64,000 nucleotides of DNA from Acidobacteriota bacterium (GCA_003223935.1 QHXQ01000019.1:145847-209846), one strand, 5' to 3'; shown: positions 32,541 to 43,425, counted from the first letter of the stretch. Made by a program: numbers and translations. Notes: generated from the letters alone by a model not told the origin.

Positions 32541-34091
32541 TTACTCCCACTCGATGGTACTCGGAGGTTTGGAACTGATGTCATAAACTACACGGTTGAT
32601 GCCGCGCACTTCTGACACGATCCGCGTCGAGATGCGGGCCAGCGTATCATGCGGCAGGCGCGCCCAGTCGGCCGTCATTCCGTCCACGCTCGTCACGGCT
32701 CGGATCGCTACGACGCGCTCGTATGTCCGAAAGTCGCCCATCACCCCCACAGATGAAACAGGCAGCAGCACCGGAAAGGACTGCCATACTGCGTCGTACA
32801 GATTAGCCAAACGCAGTTCCTCTTCAAGTATGCGGTCAGCGGCCCTTAGCAAGCGCAGATTATCGTCTGTAATTTCGCCTAGAATGCGAACCGCAAGGCC
32901 GGGCCCCGGAAATGGATGGCGGCGCAGAATCTCTTCGGGCACTTGCAGGTCGCGCCCGATCTGTCGCACCTCGTCTTTGAACAACTCGCGCAAGGGTTCA
33001 ATTAAACGCAGGCGCATCTGCGCGGGCAGACCGCCAACGTTGTGGTGACTCTTAATCACGGCTGAGGGGCCGCGGACGGAGACCGACTCGATCACATCTG
33101 GATATAAAGTGCCCTGCACTAGAAAATCCACGCCCCCGATCTGTTGCGCCTCAGCTTCGAAGACCTCGATGAAGACGCGCCCGATGATGCGCCGCTTCTC
33201 TTCCGGGTCAGTGACGCCGCGCAAGGCTAGTAGGAAACGCTCGCCGGCCTCGACGCCGCGCACATTCAAGTGCATCTGCTGTTGGAACAGCCGCAGCGTC
33301 GCCTCAAACTCACCCTCTCTTAATAGCCCCGTATTTACGAAGAGGCATGTCTGACGCTCACCTATCGCTTCATGCACGAGGGCCGCGGCGACGGTCGAGT
33401 CCACGCCACCTGACAGACCGCAGACGGCGCGACCATCGCCGATCTGGTCGCGTATGTGCGCGATCTGTTCGATGATAATTGAGCGCGCAGACCAGTCGCC
33501 GCGCGCATGGCAAACCTCAAAGACAAAATTGCGCAGGACTTCCGCGCCCAGCGGCGTGTGTGCCACCTCAGGATGGAATTGAACGCCATATATGCGACTG
33601 CTTAAAGCTTCAAACGCATTAAGCGCTTCGTCGGTATGCGCGGTAATGCGGAAGCCGGGCGGCACATGTGTCACATAGTCACCGTGGCTCAGCCAAACGT
33701 CCAAAGCCTCCGGCAGTCCTTTGAACAGCAGACTGTCGGGTGCCGTCACGCTCAAGCGAGCATAGCCATATTCACGACTGCGTGATGGTTTGACTTCCCC
33801 GCCCAAAGCTGCCGCCAAAAGTTGCAGCCCATAGCAGATTCCGAGCACTGGGCAGTCTAGGTTGTCCAGCAAGCCGGGGGGTAGTTGCGGCGCATCTTTG
33901 TCGTAAACTGAAGAAGGTCCGCCGGAAAGGATCAGACCGCACGGACGCACCGCTTGTATTTTAGCGGCAGGCGTGTGATAGGGCCAGATTTCGCAATAGA
34001 CGCCTGACTCGCGTATACGGCGGGCGATCAGTTGCGTGTATTGTGAGCCGAAATCAAGAATGATAATCGTGGCGTGGGGCTGCTCGGTCAA
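32541..34091 (-). CDS. guaA: GMP synthase (glutamine-hydrolysing)
   Basis: [56 protein letters not shown]-terminus [18 protein letters not shown]. Confidence 0.97.
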   Translation of the reverse strand: MTEQPHATIIILDFGSQYTQLIARRIRESGVYCEIWPYHTPAAKIQAVRPCGLILSGGPSSVYDKDAPQLPPGLLDNLDCPVLGICYGLQLLAAALGGEVKPSRSREYGYARLSVTAPDSLLFKGLPEALDVWLSHGDYVTHVPPGFRITAHTDEALNAFEALSSRIYGVQFHPEVAHTPLGAEVLRNFVFEVCHARGDWSARSIIIEQIAHIRDQIGDGRAVCGLSGGVDSTVAAALVHEAIGERQTCLFVNTGLLREGEFEATLRLFQQQMHLNVRGVEAGERFLLALRGVTDPEEKRRIIGRVFIEVFEAEAQQIGGVDFLVQGTLYPDVIESVSVRGPSAVIKSHHNVGGLPAQMRLRLIEPLRELFKDEVRQIGRDLQVPEEILRRHPFPGPGLAVRILGEITDDNLRLLRAADRILEEELRLANLYDAVWQSFPVLLPVSSVGVMGDFRTYERVVAIRAVTSVDGMTADWARLPHDTLARISTRIVSEVRGINRVVYDISSKPPSTIEWE

Positions 34092-34195
34092 TTTTAGTCA
34101 ACCTCCGTGGTCGTTGATACGTCTGACACGAATGCAGATTCCGCAGAGTTAAGTTATGCTCAAGGCATAGCGGGCATCCATGAGTTGCTCATTTT

Positions 34196-35377
34196 ATGTG
34201 GAAGTTCAAAGAAAAGTATAGTTACCAGTTGAAGAGACCAAGCGGGGGCGGAGCATTCGCGGCTCGAACTCTGAGGCTGAGCCTCGCCAGCGCTTTAATC
34301 TCTCTACTCTGCCATGGAATAAGCTTCGGGCAACGATTGGTATTTTCTCAACCATTGACCGCTCGCTGGCAGTATGCGACGGCGGACACGACTAACTTAA
34401 CCCCGGCGACCTTTGATGGACACGTCTATCTGCCTCTGGCAGCGGGCCGACTCGTCGCGCTAAGGGCCGCCGATGGTCAGTTACTCTGGCAGACTGATTT
34501 GGGTGGAGAGTTCTCAGCCGCGCCTGAGGGCGACGAGCGGGGCGTTTATATTGCGACTGAGACAGCCGCGCACGAAAGCGCGCAAACCTACTATCGCGCT
34601 ACGGGCGCGCTCCGGGCGCTGAGCGGCAAGAGCGGAGTGACGCTTTGGATGCGCACGCTGCCCCGCCCCTTTAGTAGTGCATTGACTTCTAACGCGACGA
34701 CTTTATACGGGGGCACGACCGATGGCCGAATTTATGCCATCAATAAAACGACCGGCGAAGTTAAATGGCAGGCACAGTACACAGCGCCTTTCGCCTCCCA
34801 ACCCACACTGCATGGCGGCCGCCTCTATCTCGGCAGCGAGGACGGCGCACTGCTTGTCTTTGACGAACAGCAAGGCAACATCCTCTGGCGTTATCAGACT
34901 CACGGCCCGCTTCGCGGCCCAGTTGTGGTGGCGAACCAACTTGTCCTCTTTGGCTCTACTGACGGATACGTCTATGCCCTTGATGAAGTGACCGGACGAC
35001 TGCGCTGGCGCGCGCGCACAGGGGCGGGCGTGCAAGCCGTCGCAGCGACGGGCGAAGGGTTGATCGTCGCCTCGCTCGATAATTTTGTTTATCTGCTCTC
35101 TTACCGACACGGGCAGCGCGTCTGGAAGCGACAGCTTGCGGGCCGGATCGCGGCGCAGCCGCTAACGAGTGCGGACAGCGCTCTGTTCGTTCCTTTAGGT
35201 GGCGATGCGTGCGTCGTGCTTGCGTTGCATGATGGGAAGACTCTCAATACGCTTGAGGTCGGCCCGGACGGCAACACCTCAGCTTCGCCAATCGTCGCGG
35301 CAGATGTGCTGCTGATCACAACCAGACATGGACTGATGGCTTTCGCAGTGCCTGCTACTTCAGCACAGCAGCCTTAA
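34196..35377 (+). CDS. PQQ-like beta-propeller repeat protein (secreted, BamB-like)
   Basis: Repeated blades: ALRAADGQLLWQTDLGG, AINKTTGEVKWQAQYTAPFASQPTLHGGRLYLGSEDGALLVFDEQQGNILWRYQTHGPL, ALDEVTGRLRWRARTG. Confidence 0.85.
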   Translation: MWKFKEKYSYQLKRPSGGGAFAARTLRLSLASALISLLCHGISFGQRLVFSQPLTARWQYATADTTNLTPATFDGHVYLPLAAGRLVALRAADGQLLWQTDLGGEFSAAPEGDERGVYIATETAAHESAQTYYRATGALRALSGKSGVTLWMRTLPRPFSSALTSNATTLYGGTTDGRIYAINKTTGEVKWQAQYTAPFASQPTLHGGRLYLGSEDGALLVFDEQQGNILWRYQTHGPLRGPVVVANQLVLFGSTDGYVYALDEVTGRLRWRARTGAGVQAVAATGEGLIVASLDNFVYLLSYRHGQRVWKRQLAGRIAAQPLTSADSALFVPLGGDACVVLALHDGKTLNTLEVGPDGNTSASPIVAADVLLITTRHGLMAFAVPATSAQQP

Positions 35378-35396
35378 AGCACCTGATGTCTAAAGA

Positions 35397-36284
35397 TTAT
35401 TTGGTGCGCGTAGTGCGGAAGAGTGAAGCGAGGCGCAAGACGATGCCGTGCAAGACATAGAGCGAAACCAGCGCGAGCACGACGTAGCGCGAGTAGAGCC
35501 AGACCAGCATGCCGATGGCAGCGATGACTAAAATCGCGATGCGGGTACTGCGCCCATCAGCGCCGACCGTCTTGAAACTGGTATACCGAACGGTGCTGAC
35601 CATCAAGGCGGCGAGTAGCGCCACAAGCCCCATCAACAAGCCGCTGTAGAGCGCGCCCAACTCAGGGCCGTAGCGTGAGAGCGGCTGCGGCGCGAAGTGC
35701 ACGAGCGCCGCGATCAAGCCGCCGGCCATAGGGATCGGCAGACCGACGAAGTTTTTCTTATCAACCTTGGCCGCGCCTTCTGCGAGCACGCGCGGGCGCG
35801 TGGCCTGCACGTTGAAGCGTGCGAGGCGGAATGCGCCGCAGATGAGGAACATGAAAGAGAGAAACCAACCGAGTTTGTGCGCGGCGCTGCCGTCGGCCAG
35901 CGCCGAGCCGAACCCCCAAGCGTAAACCAGCACGGCCGGTGCGATGCCGAAGGTGAGCACGTCGGCCAGTGAATCTAGCTGGACGCCGATCTCTGTCGTC
36001 GTCTTGGTCAGGCGCGCGATCCGCCCGTCGAGCGTGTCGAAGACCCAAGCCCAGCCGATGGCGTGTGCGGCGCTGTCGAAAAGCAATGCGGCGCGATTGA
36101 GTTCGATATCCGTCCCGCCTTGCAATAGCTGGAAACCGCGTAGCGCGCTCATAACGGCGAAGTAGCCCATGCCTATGTTAGCGGCCGTGAAAGCTGAGGG
36201 GATGAGATAGAGACCTTTGCGCAGCCCTTTGCGTTCGGGCCGCGCCGGCTGCGTCTCTTCGGCTTGCAGGCTCGTCGCACTCAT
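35397..36284 (-). CDS. pssA: CDP-diacylglycerol-serine O-phosphatidyltransferase
   Basis: IPSAFTAANIGMGYFAV, AWVFDTLDGRIARLTKTTTEIGVQLDSLADVLTFGIAPAVLVY; ATGA overlap with psd. Confidence 0.95.
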   Translation of the reverse strand: MSATSLQAEETQPARPERKGLRKGLYLIPSAFTAANIGMGYFAVMSALRGFQLLQGGTDIELNRAALLFDSAAHAIGWAWVFDTLDGRIARLTKTTTEIGVQLDSLADVLTFGIAPAVLVYAWGFGSALADGSAAHKLGWFLSFMFLICGAFRLARFNVQATRPRVLAEGAAKVDKKNFVGLPIPMAGGLIAALVHFAPQPLSRYGPELGALYSGLLMGLVALLAALMVSTVRYTSFKTVGADGRSTRIAILVIAAIGMLVWLYSRYVVLALVSLYVLHGIVLRLASLFRTTRTK

Positions 36285-36997
36285 GCGCGTAACCTCCCGA
36301 TGATGCTCACGCCGCCACGCACGCGCTCGCCGACGCTCACTGTCAACTCAACCTCTGGCGGCAGCACCACATCCGTGCGTGAACTGAACTTGATCAAGCC
36401 GAAGCGTTCGCCAAGACTGACGTGGTCGCCTGCGCGTTTCCAACAGACGATGCGGCGCGCGAGTATGCCTGCGATCTGCCGGCACACGACCGTGATGCGC
36501 TCACCGCGTATAGTCAAAGCGTTCTGCTCGTTGACGAGGCTCGCTTCGGCGCGCGTCGCCATCAGAAAGCGTCCGCGTGTGTGCGTCACGTCTATGATCT
36601 CACCGGCGATGGGCGCGCGGTTGATGTGCACATCGAAGGGGCTGAGGAAGATGCTGACGACGTTTGGCGAGTCGGGTTGAGCGGGCACGATGGGGCCGAC
36701 GCGCGTCACGCGCCCGTCGGCCGGCGCGACGACGATGTTCGCTTCGCCCGGCACTGTGCGCTGTGGATCGCGGAAGAAAAATGCCATGAAGGCCGCGAGC
36801 AGAATCAGCGGCAAGGCCAGCCACCAGTAACCGAAGGCCGTGGCCAAGAAGGCACAGCCAAGCGGGATCAATACAAACGGCAGACCGTCTCGCACCATAG
36901 AATGAAAATGATAAATACGCTTGCGCCAACTCCGCTTGTCTGTGCCGGCGGCTTCAGCGCTGAACAAAGACGGGGACGCACATCTGTTGGGTGGCAT
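36281..36997 (-). CDS. psd: Phosphatidylserine decarboxylase (short form)
   Basis: FFRDPQRTVPGEANIVVAPADGRVTRV, FLSPFDVHINRAPIAGEI, RFGLIKFSSRTDVVLPPEV. Confidence 0.92.
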   Translation of the reverse strand: MPPNRCASPSLFSAEAAGTDKRSWRKRIYHFHSMVRDGLPFVLIPLGCAFLATAFGYWWLALPLILLAAFMAFFFRDPQRTVPGEANIVVAPADGRVTRVGPIVPAQPDSPNVVSIFLSPFDVHINRAPIAGEIIDVTHTRGRFLMATRAEASLVNEQNALTIRGERITVVCRQIAGILARRIVCWKRAGDHVSLGERFGLIKFSSRTDVVLPPEVELTVSVGERVRGGVSIIGRLRA

Positions 36998-37058
36998 CCC
37001 CGTCTGTTAAGAATTGCCTGTCAGTTGTAGTTTCGCATGCCGGTTGCGCGCCGGCTCA

Positions 37059-37301
37059 TCAGTGAGTCACGCTCGCCTGCTTCTGATAGCGCAGCATGAT
37101 CTCGTGCATCTGATCTTTCACGGCCAGCTTCTTCTTCTTCAAAGTGATCTCTTCCAACTGCTCTTCGTCGTTCGGGTACGCGAGCGCCGAGAGTTCGCGT
37201 AAGCGCGCGTCGTACTTGCCGTGCTCGCGCGCCAGTTCACGAAACTCCGGGTCGGTCGTGATCAGGTGTTCCTTCAAGCTGTCCGTGTTGGTCATTTCCA
37301 T
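37059..37301 (-). CDS. DUF465 / YdcH family protein
   Basis: LKEHLITTDPEFRELAREHGKYDARLRELSALAYPNDEEQLEEITLKKKKLAVKDQMHEIMLRYQ. Confidence 0.88.
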   Translation of the reverse strand: MEMTNTDSLKEHLITTDPEFRELAREHGKYDARLRELSALAYPNDEEQLEEITLKKKKLAVKDQMHEIMLRYQKQASVTH

Positions 37302-37458
37302 TGCTTGGAAGCCTCCTTTGCAGATGCATCTTTGAGCGGTGTGCCGAAAAACCTCTGACGCGCAGCAGGTCGGGCTTTAAACTGCTCGGCGCGCCCTTCG
37401 CACAATTGATGTGAAAATGGTAGCCCAACTGCGCTGCGCGAATCAAGTCCGTTAGCTG

Positions 37459-37965
37459 TCACCTGCGCACTAAGGTGACGCTCATAAGTAGCGCATCCTC
37501 GGTTGGCCCGTGATAATAGTTGCGTCGCCGGCCCGTCACCTCGAAGCCGAAGCGCCGGTAGAGCGCCTGCGCTTCAAGGTTGCCGGCGCGCACTTCAAGC
37601 AGTGCAGTGTGCGCGCCGAGCCGTCGCCCTGTGGCGAGCGCCGCGCGCAGCAACGCACTGCCGATGCCGCGCCCGCGCGCCGATGTACGCACGCCGATGT
37701 TGTTGATATGCAACTCTTCCGCCGTGACCCGCGCGGCGATGAAGCCATAGAGCGATTTGCCTGTCTGCCAATCGGGGGTGCTGCGCCGCGCCACGAGCAT
37801 GATCGCTTCGGGCCTAGCCAGTTCGCCGTGGTACGCATCCCAGCCCCAAGCACTCAACTGACACGCATCCTCAATCTCGACGACCTCCAACAGATCGTGG
37901 CGCGTCGCCAGATCGACGCGATAATCCCTGCGCTCGTTCACCTGCGCTCGTCCTACACGCGACAT
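37459..37965 (-). CDS. rimI: Ribosomal-protein-alanine N-acetyltransferase-like GNAT
   Basis: VVEIEDACQLSAWGWDAY, LHINNIGVRTSARGRGIGSALLRAAL, LEVRAGNLEAQALYRRFGFEVTGRRRNYY; adjacent to tsaB. Start MSRVGR at 37965 preferred. Confidence 0.9.
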   Translation of the reverse strand: MSRVGRAQVNERRDYRVDLATRHDLLEVVEIEDACQLSAWGWDAYHGELARPEAIMLVARRSTPDWQTGKSLYGFIAARVTAEELHINNIGVRTSARGRGIGSALLRAALATGRRLGAHTALLEVRAGNLEAQALYRRFGFEVTGRRRNYYHGPTEDALLMSVTLVRR

Positions 37966-38759
37966 CGCTCGTTCAACTCCGCATCGGACAGACGCACGTA
38001 GAGCGCGCGCAACTCCTCCGCTTGCAACGTGCGCCCGGCTTGATACTCGCGCAAAGCCAGCGCCGCGATCTCTGTAGCATACGTGGCCGCAGGCCGCGCC
38101 AGCGTCCACACACGCGCGCCAGCCATCTTGCCACTTCTCTGCCCTGAGTTTCTTTCCTCCGAGCCGGACTGATCAACCTCTGCGTGCCATTCGATGCCGA
38201 TGCGTTTCGCTGTCTCAGCGAGCAACTCGGCGCGCGTTTGCGCTCCGTTCCCGACCCACTTGAGCGGCGTCGGCCAATTGAGCGCACGTTCAACGAGCAC
38301 ATGCGGCGGCAGATGCGCAGGCTCACTTAGTTCTATGATCATGCCATCGGCTTCGCATGCGAGCAACTGCGCGAAGAGTTCGCCGCGACCGGCGGGCAAC
38401 GCGGCGACGATGTGCGGCGCAACGCCCACGCTGCATGCGACAGCATGCAGCGTGGGCACACCGACGAGCGGCTTGTTGAGTGTGGCCGCAAATGCTTTCA
38501 TCGTTGCCAACCCTGCGCGCAAGCCCGTGAAGCTGCCCGGCCCACGCGCGACCGCGAGCAGTTCGATCTCAGCGAGTCGCAGGCCGGCCTTTGTGAGCGT
38601 AGCATCAATGTCACCGAGCAGATTCGCCGACTGTGCGCTGCGCAGATTGCCTGCCGCCTGCGCTAAGACGCGCGCACCCGCGCAGATGGCGACGCTGCGC
38701 GCATCGGTCGTTGTGTCAACGCTCAAGATGTATGGCTCGTGCTCCGTCTGTGCCGTCAT
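37953..38759 (-). CDS. tsaB: tRNA threonylcarbamoyladenosine biosynthesis protein TsaB
   Basis: YILSVDTTTDARSVAICAG, AVARGPGSFTGLRAGLATMKAFAATLNKPLVGVPTL. Start MTAQTE at 38759 preferred. Confidence 0.93.
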   Translation of the reverse strand: MTAQTEHEPYILSVDTTTDARSVAICAGARVLAQAAGNLRSAQSANLLGDIDATLTKAGLRLAEIELLAVARGPGSFTGLRAGLATMKAFAATLNKPLVGVPTLHAVACSVGVAPHIVAALPAGRGELFAQLLACEADGMIIELSEPAHLPPHVLVERALNWPTPLKWVGNGAQTRAELLAETAKRIGIEWHAEVDQSGSEERNSGQRSGKMAGARVWTLARPAATYATEIAALALREYQAGRTLQAEELRALYVRLSDAELNERCRV

Positions 38760-38910
38760 AAATAGGCCCGTAACTGATCGTCGCTCGCACGCGCGCACGT
38801 CGCTTTCGCGCCTCAAGTTTGACAGGTTAAGGGAGGTCGCGCGATTATAGGCGCGGCAAATAAAGCAACGCAAACTGAAGCTCGAAATTCAAGCGGCTCG
38901 TTTTGTACAC

Positions 38911-39948
38911 ATGAGCGTGCGCATAGGGATTCTGACCGCAGGCGGCGACTGCCCCGGTCTCAACGCTGTCATCCGCGCCGTCGTCCGGCGCGCAACCAAT
39001 GAGGCGGCCGAAGTGCTCGGCGTCCGCAACGGCTGGCGCGGTCTTGTCGAAGATGACATCGAACCGCTCACACGCGCCTCAGTCACCGGCATCCTCCCGC
39101 GCGGCGGCACGATCCTCGGCACCTCTCGCATCAATCCATTCGACGAGCCTGATTATCTCATCCGCATTAGTCGCAACTGGGCCAAGTACAAACTCAATGC
39201 GCTGATCGTAGTTGGCGGCGACGGCTCACTGCGCACGGCGCGCGACCTGTGGCGCTCAGAGCACATGCCAGTCGTCGGCGTGCCTAAGACAATTGACAAT
39301 GATGTGGGCGGCACGGATTTCACCTTCGGCTTCGACACGGCCGTGAATATCGTGAGCGAGGCGGTTGATCGTCTGCACTCGACGGCCGAGTCGCATCATC
39401 GCGTCATGGTCGTCGAAGTGATGGGCCGGCACACAGGCTGGATTGCAGCCTACGGCGGCATCGCCGGCGGCGCAGACATCGTGCTCGTCCCCGAACATCC
39501 GTTCCGCCTCTCGCGCATCTGCGATTTCATTCTTCATCGCGCAGCGCAAGGGAGACCGTTCTCAATCATTGTCGTCTCCGAGTACGCGCACCCGCGCGCG
39601 GACGAGAATTTTATTACCGAAGAGGTCGCCGCAGAGATTTACCGCAAAGGTCAGTTCGGCGGCATCGGCAACGTCTTGGCGCGCGAGATCGAGGCGCGCA
39701 CAGGCATGCAGGCGCGCGTCACCAAACTCGGCTACGTGCAGCGCGGCGGGTCGCCTTCGGCTTTTGATCGCGTGCTGGCGACGCGCTTCGGCGTCAAAGC
39801 TTATGAGATGGTGCGCGCAAACGAGTGGGGGCATATGGCCGCGCTGCAAGGCAATCGCATAGTCAGCATCTCGTTCGACGAGGCACTTAAAGAGGTCAAG
39901 CGACTCGACGAAGAGATTTACAACGTCGCCGAAATCTTCTTCGGCTGA
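38911..39948 (+). CDS. pfkA: 6-phosphofructokinase
   Basis: IGILTAGGDCPGLNAVIRAVV, GGTILGTSRINPF, VVGGDGSL, VVGVPKTIDNDVGGTDFTFGFDTAV, RVTKLGYVQRGGSPSAFDRVLATRFG. Confidence 0.96.
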   Translation: MSVRIGILTAGGDCPGLNAVIRAVVRRATNEAAEVLGVRNGWRGLVEDDIEPLTRASVTGILPRGGTILGTSRINPFDEPDYLIRISRNWAKYKLNALIVVGGDGSLRTARDLWRSEHMPVVGVPKTIDNDVGGTDFTFGFDTAVNIVSEAVDRLHSTAESHHRVMVVEVMGRHTGWIAAYGGIAGGADIVLVPEHPFRLSRICDFILHRAAQGRPFSIIVVSEYAHPRADENFITEEVAAEIYRKGQFGGIGNVLAREIEARTGMQARVTKLGYVQRGGSPSAFDRVLATRFGVKAYEMVRANEWGHMAALQGNRIVSISFDEALKEVKRLDEEIYNVAEIFFG

Positions 39949-40265
39949 AATCCGCCTTGTATATTCAGGCTTTGTGTTAAGCTCCGGCGGCTATCTCGTT
40001 GTCCATCAACCAACTTGCTTTCTCTCCCATTTTCTTCTTCCATCAGCTCGTGCTCGATCTTTTCGCCCTTGCTGTCGAGCCGCAGACGATTGTACAGGCT
40101 CATGTATTGGTTGGCGACCCAGATTAGTGCGAAGCCTGCGATGACGAACCACGCCGGTCTGCGTAGAGCAGTTTGAACCGTGCGAGGGAGCAGGAAACTA
40201 AATGCGATATAGCGGCTGAAGCAATACTCGCAGATGAAGAGATAGAAAAATTTTCGCACCAGCAA
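39918..40265 (-). CDS. Small membrane protein with CxxC motif
   Basis: MLVRKFFYLFICEYCFSRYIAFSFLL...AWFVIAGFALIWVANQYMSLY; 3' end overlaps pfkA by 31 nt on the opposite strand. Confidence 0.45.
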   Translation of the reverse strand: MLVRKFFYLFICEYCFSRYIAFSFLLPRTVQTALRRPAWFVIAGFALIWVANQYMSLYNRLRLDSKGEKIEHELMEEENGRESKLVDGQRDSRRSLTQSLNIQGGFQPKKISATL

Positions 40266-40512
40266 GCGGCGACAAGTTCTGCTTCGCTCAACGCAATCTC
40301 AATTAGCGCTGCCTTCGTTGGACTTTAATAGTTAACTTCAACAGTCGGCACGACGACGAAGTTAAAGCATTACTTGAACCTTGCATGAGCGCGTCTAGCG
40401 CGCAATCGCGAAGGCGAAATTATTTTGCTCAATTTTGCGAGTTGGCCTTGCCCTTCAATGGCTTTTCACTACAATAGGCTTTCGCTCAGAGACGCCTCAT
40501 GCCGGATTGATC

Positions 40513-43329
40513 ATGACTGAAATCACACTTACCCCAATGCTGCGGCAGTATCAAGAACTGAAGCAACAGCATCCGGGCACGCTGCTCTTCTTTCGCCTCG
40601 GCGACTTCTACGAACTCTTCTTCGACGACGCCATCACAGGCGCACGCGAACTTGAGATCACTCTGACCGCGCGCCACAAAGAGCGCGGCACACCAATCCC
40701 CATGTGCGGCGTGCCGCATCACGCGGTCGCGGGCTACGTCGCGCGTCTGATCCGTAAAGGCTATCGCGTCGCGATCTGCGAGCAGACCGAAGACCCTGCG
40801 AAGACCAAGAAGCTTGTGCGGCGCGAGGTCGTGCGCGTCATCACGCCGGGCACGGCCGTCGATCCGCAGTTGGTTGATGCACGCGAGTCTGTCTATCTCG
40901 TCGCGGTCTGTGGCGCAGGCGATAGCTTCGGCGCAGCCTTTCTCGATCTTTCAACCGGCGAGTTTCGCGCCACACAGGCTACAGGCCCAGACGCTTGGGC
41001 GCGCGTACGTGCCGACATCGAATCCTACGCCCCGCGCGAACTACTCTTCCCCACCTCGCTCGCGCCGCTCATCAGAGATAGCTATGCCGGCCGCGCGCGC
41101 ACTACGCCGCTGCCGCTTACGACTGACAGCACACAGCACGACGCGGCTGCAAATAGTGGTCAGTCAGCACCGCTTGCGCGCATCACGCCTGCGGGTAACG
41201 CTGCTTTCGGTTCACAACTAATGGCGCTCACGCCGCTCGATGATTGGCTGTGGGAGCCGGTTAATTGCGCCATGCTGCTGCTCGAACAGTTTCGCGCACG
41301 CACGCTCGAAGGTTATGGCTTGCAGCAACAGACCGAAGCCATCGCGGCCGCGGGCGCGTGTCTGCGCTACGCACGCGAGACCCAACGCGAACAGGTCGCG
41401 CACGTTAACGACATCACTTACTTCGAGGCGCAGGATCATCTCTTACTTGACGCCGTGACCGTGCGCAATCTCGAACTGACGGAGGCACAGAACGCTGGCC
41501 GCGCACACACGCTGCTCGGCGTGATTGACGCAACCGTGACCGGCATGGGCGCGCGGCTCTTGCGGGCGTGGCTGCTCCGCCCTTCGATTAAACGCGGCGA
41601 GATCGAAGCGCGTCTGGCTGCGGTCGAACATTTTCATCGCTCACAACTCAAACGCGATCGCGTGCAGACGTTACTCAAAGATGTGGCCGATCTCGAACGC
41701 CTCTGCGCACGCATCAACATGAACACCGCGACGCCCCGCGACCTCGCCGCCCTGCGTCGCTCGCTCGAACAAGTCCCAATAATCCGCCAGACGTTATCGG
41801 ACGCGGAGGCGTCGTTGCTGCAAGTGTTGTATGAAAGCGCGGATGAGTTGCCGGATGTGCGCGAGTTGATCGCGCATGCGATCAGCGACGACCCGCCGCT
41901 CGCGCTCTCAGACACGGGCGCGATCCGCGCTAGCTACTCAGAAGAGTTGGACCAACTGCGCGTCGTCAGCCGCGACGCCAAGCAGACCATCGCCGCGCTT
42001 GAAGCGCGCGAGCGTGCGCGTTCCGGCATCGCTTCGCTGCGCGTGCGTTTCAATAACGTCTTCGGCTATTTCATCGAAGTCTCGAAAGCCAGCGCCGCGC
42101 GTGTGCCGCCGGATTACGAGCGGCGGCAGACGCTCGCCAATGCGGAACGCTATACGACGCCGGAGTTAAAAGATTGGGAGCAGCGCGTGCGCGGCGCAGA
42201 GGAGCGCATACGCGAACTTGAAGCGCAACTTTTCGCAGATGTGCGCGCACGTGTTGCCGCCGAGACGAAGCGCCTGCAAACGACCGCGCGGGCGCTTGCG
42301 ATGCTCGACGTATTGGCTGCACTTGCGACGACCGCCGTGCGCCAACGCTATCAACGACCCATCCTCCACGACGGCGATGAGATCGAGATCGGCGGCGGCC
42401 GTCATCCTGTGATCGAAGCGACGAGCAGCGCGCCGTTTGTGCCGAATGATCTCTACATGAACAACTCGACGGATCGTCTGCTGATCATCACGGGGCCGAA
42501 TATGGGCGGCAAGTCCACGCTGCTCAGACAGACCGCGTTGATCGCAATCCTCGCGCAGATGGGTTCGTTCGTGCCGGCCGAGCGCGCGCGTCTGCCTCTG
42601 CTTGATCGCATCTGGACGCGCGTCGGCGCATCGGACGATCTGTCGCGCGGGCGCTCGACCTTCATGGTTGAGATGACGGAGACGGCCGCGATTCTGCACA
42701 ACGCCAGTCCGCGCTCGCTCGTCCTGCTCGACGAGATCGGGCGCGGCACGGCGACCTTCGATGGCTTATCAATCGCTTGGGCTGTAGCTGAACACTTGCA
42801 CGATTCGCCAGAACATGCGGCCAAGACGCTCTTCGCTACGCACTATCACGAGTTGACCGAATTGGCCGAGCGTCTGCCCGGCGCGCAGAATTATCAGATT
42901 CGTGTAGCCGAACGCGAGGGCGAAGTGATCTTCTTGTACAAGCTTGAGCGCGGGCGCGCGTCGAAGTCTTACGGCATCGAGGTCGCGCGTTTGGCGGGCT
43001 TGCCGCCCGCAGTGCTGGCGCGGGCGCGCGAAGTCTTGCAGCGGCTTGAACGTTATGAGTTGGACGTGTTCGCAGACCAGATTGAATCGGCGACACAGAC
43101 AAACGAGGCTGCTAGCACGAGTGCGACTCCGTCACAGCCGCACGATGGCAGTGGCGCGCTCGCGCAGGCCGCACGGCGCGCGCGCAGGCAAGCATTGGCA
43201 GCGCAGGCCACACTCTTCGATGTGGTTAATCAAAGCTTGCTTGACGAGCTTCGCGCGGTTGAGGTAGAAAAACTTTCGCACGAAGAAGTGCGCGCGCTCC
43301 TGTTGGACATACGCAAGCGAATCGTTTGA
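40513..43329 (+). CDS. mutS: DNA mismatch repair protein MutS
   Basis: TPMLRQYQELKQQHPGTLLFFRLGDFYELFFDDA, LLIITGPNMGGKSTLLRQTALIAILAQMGSFVPA, LVLLDEIGRGTATFDGLSIAWAV, FATHYHELTELAE. Confidence 0.97.
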   Translation: MTEITLTPMLRQYQELKQQHPGTLLFFRLGDFYELFFDDAITGARELEITLTARHKERGTPIPMCGVPHHAVAGYVARLIRKGYRVAICEQTEDPAKTKKLVRREVVRVITPGTAVDPQLVDARESVYLVAVCGAGDSFGAAFLDLSTGEFRATQATGPDAWARVRADIESYAPRELLFPTSLAPLIRDSYAGRARTTPLPLTTDSTQHDAAANSGQSAPLARITPAGNAAFGSQLMALTPLDDWLWEPVNCAMLLLEQFRARTLEGYGLQQQTEAIAAAGACLRYARETQREQVAHVNDITYFEAQDHLLLDAVTVRNLELTEAQNAGRAHTLLGVIDATVTGMGARLLRAWLLRPSIKRGEIEARLAAVEHFHRSQLKRDRVQTLLKDVADLERLCARINMNTATPRDLAALRRSLEQVPIIRQTLSDAEASLLQVLYESADELPDVRELIAHAISDDPPLALSDTGAIRASYSEELDQLRVVSRDAKQTIAALEARERARSGIASLRVRFNNVFGYFIEVSKASAARVPPDYERRQTLANAERYTTPELKDWEQRVRGAEERIRELEAQLFADVRARVAAETKRLQTTARALAMLDVLAALATTAVRQRYQRPILHDGDEIEIGGGRHPVIEATSSAPFVPNDLYMNNSTDRLLIITGPNMGGKSTLLRQTALIAILAQMGSFVPAERARLPLLDRIWTRVGASDDLSRGRSTFMVEMTETAAILHNASPRSLVLLDEIGRGTATFDGLSIAWAVAEHLHDSPEHAAKTLFATHYHELTELAERLPGAQNYQIRVAEREGEVIFLYKLERGRASKSYGIEVARLAGLPPAVLARAREVLQRLERYELDVFADQIESATQTNEAASTSATPSQPHDGSGALAQAARRARRQALAAQATLFDVVNQSLLDELRAVEVEKLSHEEVRALLLDIRKRIV

Positions 43330-43425
43330 ACAGACAGTTCAGCCATAAACGCTCTCCTCTAACCGTCGCCAGTCTTTCGTCGGGGTCGGGCTTGTCCCTG
43401 CCCCTTTCGTCTTTTTGAAGCCAGC

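Noticed and set aside
41140-41175. aaatagtggtcagtcagcacc inside mutS resembling GTGGTCA heptads
   Set aside because: Only one full unit, no inverted arm; likely coincidence or too degraded to claim.
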